From assembly GCA_905215145.1 (NCBI GenBank), contig CAJMOW010000100.1, forward strand, positions 1 through 5,208: a stretch of DNA of 5,208 nucleotides, read 5' to 3'. This stretch comes from an uncultured bacterium (GTDB lineage Bacteria > Bacillota_I > Bacilli_A > RF39 > UBA660). The position numbers were made by a program, and so were the translations under genes. This document shows positions 1 through 4,048 of this stretch, one piece after another. The notes beneath the pieces were generated by a model, which was given only the letters and a program-made list of their open reading frames with translations, was not told the origin of the DNA and did not search any database. Numbering within the stretch: the stretch's first letter is position 1; the number at the start of each line of letters is the position of its first letter.

Positions 1-762
1 GGATTTGGAAATTTATATTGAAATAGCGCTGGCAGTATTAAATCGAGAACTGCTTTGTTTGAGGATATTACTATATTAGATGAAACATCTCAAATATATT
101 ATATAGATGAAAAAATAAATTTAATTGCAAAACCTACTAGTTCTGAGTTAAATATTGTATTACCTGCTGCTAACGATAAATATATTGGGAAAAACATTAC
201 TATATATAAACCAGTTAGCACAGGTTCTGTATCTATCTATGTAGGGATATTTACTGTTGATTCTCCTACTTTAACTATTCCCGCAAACACAGCGCAATTA
301 TTAATATATACATATAATCCATTAGCAAATTTAACTACCCGTCCATGATCATTAAGTAACGGAGAAACTAACGCAAGTGCTGTATTATATTCAGGACATA
401 TTTCTATACCTACAAATATATCATCAGATCCTTTTAGTTGTACTCTAACAAAATATAGTTCAGCTCCTAATATAGAAGTACAGAGTGTACAGTATCAATA
501 CGCATCAAATCCTGATGTTAATCAAACTAATAACTGATTTGGATATATATACCACAATATAGGACATACTAATTATGCTATTAGTTTAACTCCTGTTCCT
601 TATGAGTATTGAGTTACTGATCCAAATAGAGGTATGGATATTAATGATGTGATTTGTCGGGTAGTAAAAAAATATAATAATACATGTATATTTCAAATTA
701 ATAAAACAGATGGAGCTAGAATATATCAAGAGTTAGATTTTGTAATATACGGCTCTATTTAA
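1..762 (+). CDS. Fibre-like phage structural protein, C-terminal part (5' truncated, TGA=Trp)
   Basis: Open at the left edge and read in frame 1 for 253 codons to TAA at 760-762. Four in-frame TGA codons (19-21, 346-348, 535-537, 610-612) read as Trp; the frame has no TGG. Continuity of composition across each TGA and an intact gene on each side argue against a pseudogene. The product is rich in beta-branched residues, Asn, Tyr and Pro. It contains a stretch of the type seen in phage fibre and spike proteins (NIVLPAANDKYIGKNITIYK, residues about 45-64), followed by alternating hydrophobic strands and a TIPANTAQLLIY segment. No enzyme motif or membrane segment is seen. It probably forms part of a head or tail fibre or spike; that is inferred from composition and from its place near the capsid module. 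Its N-terminal attachment part lies outside the window. Under the standard code only fragments would be made. Confidence 0.75.
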
Positions 763-768
763 AATAAT

Positions 769-773
769 AAGGA
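769..773 (+). promoter_or_regulatory. Possible Shine-Dalgarno site for the 112-aa gene
   Basis: AAGGA sits 5 nt before the ATG at 779 and supports that start. It is the only convincing purine-rich ribosome-binding site upstream of a start in the window. Bacteroidales genes often lack one, so it may not be essential. Confidence 0.45.
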
Positions 774-778
774 CTAAT

Positions 779-1117
779 ATGAAATTTAATATAGTAGAAA
801 GAATTCTTTTACCTCAAATGATTAAAACAGCAATTAAACAAGGTAATTTAATTGAGATGATGTCTGTTGAGCATATAATTAAGAAAATGAGTTTTGATGA
901 AGATGAGATTAGTAAATTTGAGTTAAAAACCCTAGATAACGGAAACATATCGTGAAATACTAAAACCGCTATCGATAAAGAAATAACGTTCACTAAAGAA
1001 CAAATTGATATATTAAATAAAACAATCAATTATTATGATGAAAATAAATTGATTGAACTAAGTATGATCTCATTAATTGTTAAAATTAAAGATTTGAGTG
1101 AAAAAAATTCTGATTAA
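779..1117 (+). CDS. Small conserved-looking phage protein of unknown function (112 aa, TGA=Trp)
   Basis: ATG at 779, preceded by AAGGA, opens a 112-codon frame ending at TAA 1115-1117, 16 nt after the fibre-like gene. One in-frame TGA (953-955) is read as Trp 59 in the context NGNISWNTKTA; under the standard code the protein would stop at residue 58. The product is charged, predicted mostly helical, with no signal peptide, membrane span or catalytic motif. Its N-terminus (MKFNIVERILLPQ) resembles small proteins I associate with structural clusters of crAss-like phages, but I cannot name the family. Its last 20 nt overlap the spanin-like gene, suggesting translational coupling. The complementary strand has a 71-codon frame here with Ile/Leu-rich low-complexity content; that is a shadow. 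Confidence 0.75.
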
Positions 1118-1706
1118 TATAGGTATTTATACTATACTAATTCTTATAATTGTTTGATTATATCATAGTAATCAAAAAAATAAAGAAGCTTATAGTATTG
1201 CTGAAAGTAATTATAAAACTGAGTTACTTGCTAAAAATGGAGAGAATAGAATTTTACAATTAACTTTAGATCAATTTGAATACCAACAAGATTCTATTAT
1301 GAAAAAAATGGATAGTGTCATTCAAGATAACAAAATCAAGGCAAAAACTATTCAATTTTTAGCATATCAAAAAGTAGAAATAACAAAAACTGATACTATT
1401 AGACTTGTTGATACTGTATTTCAAAAAGGAGTAAATATTGATACTACTTTAATTGATCCATATTATTCTCTTAATCTAAAATTAAAGTATCCTTCGGAAA
1501 TAGTAGTTTCTCCTAAATTTATAAACGAGAATTATATTATTTCTCATTATAAAAAAGAAACAATTAAACCTAAGAAGTGTTGACCGCTAAGGTGATTTCA
1601 AAGAAAACATATTGTAGGCGAAATTACAGTAGTAAATTCCAATATATATAGTTCACAAAAAGAATCAAAATTTATAGAGATTATAGATACAAAAAACAAG
1701 AAGTAA
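1098..1706 (+). CDS. Membrane-anchored spanin-like protein (202 aa, TGA=Trp)
   Basis: GTG at 1098 opens 202 codons ending at TAA 1704-1706. The start is chosen because it gives MKK followed by one hydrophobic segment (residues about 4-22, ILINIGIYTILILIIVWLYH), an N-terminal signal anchor. An internal ATG at 1299 would remove this anchor. Residues about 25-95 are charged, Gln/Lys/Glu-rich and likely helical or coiled coil, followed by an Asp/Thr-rich DTIRLVDTVF segment, a LNLKLKYPSEIVV segment, and a basic aromatic C-terminal region (CWPLRWFQRKH). Three TGA codons (1155-1157, 1581-1583, 1593-1595) encode Trp 20, 162 and 166; there is no TGG. The topology, a short N-terminal anchor with a periplasmic coiled coil, fits an inner-membrane spanin acting in envelope disruption at lysis. 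That role is inferred from architecture. It overlaps the preceding gene by 20 nt, so the two are probably co-transcribed. Confidence 0.75.
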
Positions 1707-1757
1707 TTTCATAAAATCTTTTTTAAAATTAATGTCAAAAAAACAATAATATTTACT
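1707..1757 (+). other. AT-rich intergenic spacer, no terminator seen
   Basis: Follows the spanin-like TAA. It is almost wholly A/T with runs of T and A, but I find no GC-containing hairpin followed by a T tract, so no intrinsic terminator is called. Transcription from upstream may read into the capsid module. Confidence 0.4.
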
Positions 1758-1788
1758 TTTGATTTTAGTTTTTAAAAGTCTAATTTTG
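1758..1788 (+). promoter_or_regulatory. Bacteroidales-type promoter (TTTG-N19-TAATTTTG)
   Basis: TTTG at 1758-1761 (-33 box), a 19-nt spacer, and TAATTTTG at 1781-1788 (-7 box) match the established Bacteroides primary sigma-factor consensus TTTG/N19-21/TAnnTTTG exactly. Transcription would begin near 1793-1797, about 20-25 nt before ATG 1818. The -7 box overlaps a GTG at 1788, which therefore could not be the start on this transcript. The promoter stands in the only intergenic gap over 100 nt and opens the scaffold-capsid module. The host RNA polymerase would be expected to recognise it. Confidence 0.7.
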
Positions 1789-1817
1789 TGAAATTAATAA
1801 TAAGAAACAATAAGTTA

Positions 1818-2891
1818 ATGGCAGAATTACCAAATTTATTTGATAGTTTACTAGAAGATAATAAAACTACTACAACTGAGCAAGTTGAGGTAGAAGGATC
1901 TAGTACAACTGAGACAGGAGAGATTAGTCAACCTGAATTAGAGAATCAAAGTAATAGTGATTCAAATGAAGAAGTAGATATTAATCCTATTGAAGAATTC
2001 TTAAAAGAGAAAGGTATTGAAGATGTTTCAAAGATTAAATATGAAACAGAAGATGGAGAAATTCAAGAAGTAGATTTTAATTCTTTAAGCGGAAAAGAAC
2101 AGTTAACAATTCTCAAAGAACTTTCTACTCCTGACTTATCTGAATCAGAAATAAACACGGTACAGTGGCTTAGAAATAATGGAGTTACACTAGAACAAGC
2201 AATAGATTATTTTAAACAGACTGCTGTTGAAGAATATAAAGCTTCATTAAATAATAATGCTCCAGAACAACACTACGATGTAGATTCATATTCTGATGAT
2301 GAATTATACTTTGCAGATTTAAAAGCAAGATATACTAGTATGTCAGATGAAGAATTAAAGTATGAATTAGATAAAGCAAAGGAGAATGAAGATTTATTTA
2401 AAAAGAAAGTTGAGATTATTCGAAATGACTATAAGGAAAAAGAGAAAGAAGCTGCCTTAGAAGCACAAAGAAGAGAAGAAGAGGAATATAATCAACTTCG
2501 TTCTGCTTTAACTGAATCTGTTTCTAATTTTAAAGAAATATCTTTTGATTATAAAGATCCAGAAAGTGATGTTTTAGTTATTGAAGATGATGAAAAATCT
2601 AAAATATTATCTTATTTACTAGAACAAGATACTAATGGATATAGTCAGTTTTTTAAAGATTTAAATGATCCAAAAGTTTTAGTTGAACTAGCATGGTATA
2701 GACTTTTTGGACAAGATGCTATTTCAAATATTAGCGAATATTGGAAAGATATTTTAAAACAGGAACGTCGTACAGCAAAAAGTAATAAAAATTTTTCTGC
2801 TAGTCAAACAGTAGTAGATAAAACTAATGCTAACGATAAATCTGAAAAACCTAAAACACTTTCTGATCTATACGATAAATATTATAGATAA
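1818..2891 (+). CDS. Acidic coiled-coil protein, putative scaffold/head-assembly factor (357 aa)
   Basis: The start is set at ATG 1818 (MAELPNLFDSLLED) rather than GTG 1788, because the promoter's -7 box covers 1781-1788 and the predicted transcript begins downstream of it. The frame runs 357 codons to TAA 2889-2891. The N-terminal 60 residues are low-complexity and rich in Thr, Ser, Glu and Asn; the next 110 are acidic. Residues about 175-235 form a dense Glu/Lys/Ala/Arg coiled-coil stretch (KEKEKEAALEAQRREEEEYN). The C-terminal third is more globular and ends in a basic tail (SDLYDKYYR). No protease or enzyme motif is visible. An acidic, coiled-coil protein immediately upstream of the capsid gene fits a scaffolding protein; this is inference from position and composition. 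All three Trp codons are TGG and there is no in-frame TGA, unlike the three genes upstream. Confidence 0.75.
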   Translation: MAELPNLFDSLLEDNKTTTTEQVEVEGSSTTETGEISQPELENQSNSDSNEEVDINPIEEFLKEKGIEDVSKIKYETEDGEIQEVDFNSLSGKEQLTILKELSTPDLSESEINTVQWLRNNGVTLEQAIDYFKQTAVEEYKASLNNNAPEQHYDVDSYSDDELYFADLKARYTSMSDEELKYELDKAKENEDLFKKKVEIIRNDYKEKEKEAALEAQRREEEEYNQLRSALTESVSNFKEISFDYKDPESDVLVIEDDEKSKILSYLLEQDTNGYSQFFKDLNDPKVLVELAWYRLFGQDAISNISEYWKDILKQERRTAKSNKNFSASQTVVDKTNANDKSEKPKTLSDLYDKYYR

Positions 2892-2935
2892 GAATAAAAG
2901 TTATATTTTTTAAACAAAATTTTTAATAAGTAATT
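2892..2935 (+). other. Leader between scaffold-like and capsid genes
   Basis: A 44-nt AT-rich gap with no TTTG/TAnnTTTG promoter pair, no hairpin and no clear Shine-Dalgarno before ATG 2936. The capsid gene is probably co-transcribed with the scaffold-like gene; the A-rich leader is typical of Bacteroidales start regions. Confidence 0.4.
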
Positions 2936-3016
2936 ATGAGAATATCTAATTTTACAACAGTACGTCCCGAAATGGCTTCGACTCGTACTGCAGAGGACTT
3001 TATGAAGTTCTTGGGT
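2936..3016 (+). CDS. Major capsid protein, exon 1 (27 codons)
   Basis: ATG 2936 opens MRISNFTTVRPEMASTRTAE and continues DFMKFLG. Left unspliced, the frame meets TAG at 3032-3034. The end is placed after GGT (3014-3016) because group I 5' splice sites follow a U that forms a U-G wobble: GGGU at 3013-3016 pairs with GCCC at 3025-3028 to give P1. Joined to exon 2 this reads KFLG-ANPARLG in frame. The TTVRPEMASTRT start resembles N-termini I recall for crAss-like capsid proteins. Confidence in the gene is high; the exact exon end is less certain because P1 is only 4 bp. Confidence 0.8.
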
Positions 3017-3283
3017 GGATGAGCGCCCCTTTAGGTAGAAATACTTATTGAAAAATTGCGTAAAATCGGCGAAACCGTCCTAATTCTCAGCGGCAACACC
3101 GAGGTAAAATATATAATAATATATATATTCACCGTAGAGCATAGAGATTGAAACTTTATTTATAAAGAATATAATATCTCCAAGAGTACGCAACATCTAT
3201 TAGATGAAAACGTATGCCGACCTTACAAGATGGTAAATTGTAAGAACTATAAGATAAAAAACTTATAGGATAACAAAAGCATG
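3017..3283 (+). ncRNA. Group I intron 1 (267 nt, no ORF, IA-like)
   Basis: A complete self-splicing ribozyme fold can be drawn. P1 is 3013-3016 with 3025-3028. P3 is TTGCGTA 3056-3062 with TACGCAA 3187-3193. P4 is TCGG 3066-3069 with CCGA 3099-3102. P5 is CCG 3075-3077 with CGG 3091-3093. P6 is an AT-rich hairpin closed by GGT/ACC at about 3103-3133. P7 is GCATA 3139-3143 with TATGC 3213-3217. P8 is CATC/GATG at about 3194-3205. P9 is CTTACAA 3222-3228 with TTGTAAG 3238-3244, and a further stem is CTATAAG 3247-3253 with CTTATAG 3262-3268. Extra hairpins between P7 and the 3' strand of P3 (about 3144-3180) suggest subgroup IA. The terminal G is placed at 3283; P10 there is only 2 bp (GC). Length is a multiple of three, but the intron holds an in-frame TAG, so it is not translated through. 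Confidence 0.8.
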
Positions 3284-3733
3284 GCAAATCCTGCTCGTTT
3301 AGGTATCGTATCTTCATTGTATGATCAGTATACTGCTACGCATCTTACTGAAGCATTAATGAACGTATATACTCTAGACAAAGGTAGACCCAATGCTTTT
3401 CAAAGTATTAACTCGTTCATGGTTGAATGGGATATTAATGTAAACCGTATTAAAAGAGTACACTTCCTAACTGTACCTGAAGGTAATGGCGCAAATGGAT
3501 CAGATATTATCTTCCATTTCCCTGAAAACTACTATCAGAAAAACGATACCTTTATTATTGAAGGTTCTCGTCAACAGGTTATTGTTCTAAATCGTCCGAT
3601 TAGACGTCGCGACAACGATTGGGAAGTAGTTGGTAAATTACAAGGTGACGATTATAGTGAAGTACTTGATCTTTCTGCTTGTCAGCCTGGTATGAATACG
3701 CGTTTCTTAACGAACTATCAACCTGAGATGCAT
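3284..3733 (+). CDS. Major capsid protein, exon 2 (150 codons)
   Basis: Frame 2, beginning ANPARLGIVSSLYDQYTATH and ending TRFLTNYQPEMH. This is the core N-terminal portion of a crAss-like major capsid protein (HK97 fold in this group), with landmarks FQSINSFMVEWDINVN, NGSDIIFHFPENYY, IEGSRQQVIVL and LSACQPGMNTRFLTNYQPEM. The ATG at 3281-3283 is interpreted as the last intron bases, not a start, because conserved capsid sequence is present upstream in exon 1. The end is fixed after CAT (3731-3733) by the intron 2 P1 pairing. Reading on would add only KLLCALVA before TAA at 3758. Both Trp codons are TGG. Codon use is more GC-rich (CGT, CTT, GTC) than the flanking genes, as expected for a highly expressed protein. 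Confidence 0.9.
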
Positions 3734-4021
3734 AAACTTCTTTGTGCACTTGTAGCGTAAGCTACTCGATTAAACTCTTCTAATTATGGGAAAGCTAAGT
3801 CTTATAATAAATAAGATATGCCAATCCATAGCGAAGATCTCTTATATAGAGATTGTGCTTAACGACTATCGAAAACATAGCTTATAAGAAATATATAAGT
3901 GAAGAAGTGAGTAGAGTAGGGTAACACCGAAACGGAGAGCCTCTTTATAACGGTAATAGAAGTAAAGAGGGTGATATAGTCTAAACTTATTGGAAACAGT
4001 AAGAAAATTAGTTGTAACTTG
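3734..4021 (+). ncRNA. Group I intron 2 (288 nt, no ORF)
   Basis: Both ends are set by guide pairings. P1: exon UGCAU 3729-3733 with GUGCA 3744-3748, ending in the U-G wobble at the splice site. P10: first seven bases of exon 3, GAGGAAG, with CTTCTTT 3737-3743. The core has P2 (GTAGC/GCTAC around a GTAA loop, 3752-3765), P3 (ACTCT 3774-3778 with AGAGT 3913-3917), P4 (TATGG 3785-3789 with CCATA 3826-3830), P5 (TCTTAT/ATAAGA, 3800-3816), P6 (ATCTC 3837-3841 with GAGAT 3849-3853), P7 (GACTAT 3864-3869 with ATAGTC 3976-3981) and P8 (CCTCTTT 3940-3946 with AAAGAGG 3964-3970). The classical R-type (TTAACGACTATCG) and S-type (GATATAGTCTAA) sequences are present. It ends with G4021. There is no room for an endonuclease, so its mobility would depend on an enzyme made elsewhere. 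Confidence 0.92.
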
Positions 4022-4048
4022 GAGGAAGGTTACACAAAATACCAGAGT
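4022..4048 (+). CDS. Major capsid protein, micro-exon 3 (9 codons, EEGYTKYQS)
   Basis: Nine codons, GAG GAA GGT TAC ACA AAA TAC CAG AGT, encode EEGYTKYQS. This continues TRFLTNYQPEMH of exon 2 in frame and matches the segment I recall following PEMH in crAss-like capsid proteins. The 5' border is supported by the 7-bp P10 pairing of intron 2. The 3' border follows AGT (4046-4048), where GAGU 4045-4048 pairs with GCUC 4065-4068 as P1 of the next intron. The coding sequence is flanked on both sides by intron core motifs, so it cannot be a start or end of a separate gene. It is far too short to show up as an ORF by itself. Confidence 0.88.

Noticed and set aside
1..762. Fibre-like gene as a pseudogene with several nonsense mutations
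   Set aside because: All interruptions are TGA, none is TAA or TAG, and the same pattern recurs in three other intact genes; recoding explains all of them.
814..1029. Minus-strand 71-codon open frame
   Set aside because: It is antisense to the 112-aa gene, has low-complexity Ile/Leu/Ser content caused by AT-rich DNA, and no start-region signal; all real genes here are on the + strand.
1707..1760. Intrinsic terminator after the spanin-like gene
   Set aside because: Only A and T tracts are present, with no stable stem.
1788..1817. GTG 1788 as start of the scaffold-like protein
   Set aside because: It overlaps the -7 box of an exact promoter, so the predicted transcript begins after it; ATG 1818 is the first usable start.
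3103..3133. AT-repeat tract (ATATAT...) as a microsatellite
   Set aside because: It forms the arms of the P6 hairpin of intron 1, closed by GGT/ACC, so it is explained by the ribozyme fold.
3281..3760. A separate 159-aa capsid-like gene starting at ATG 3281
   Set aside because: Conserved capsid sequence precedes it in exon 1 and follows it in exon 3, with ribozyme cores on both sides; the last eight residues (KLLCALVA) are translated intron.
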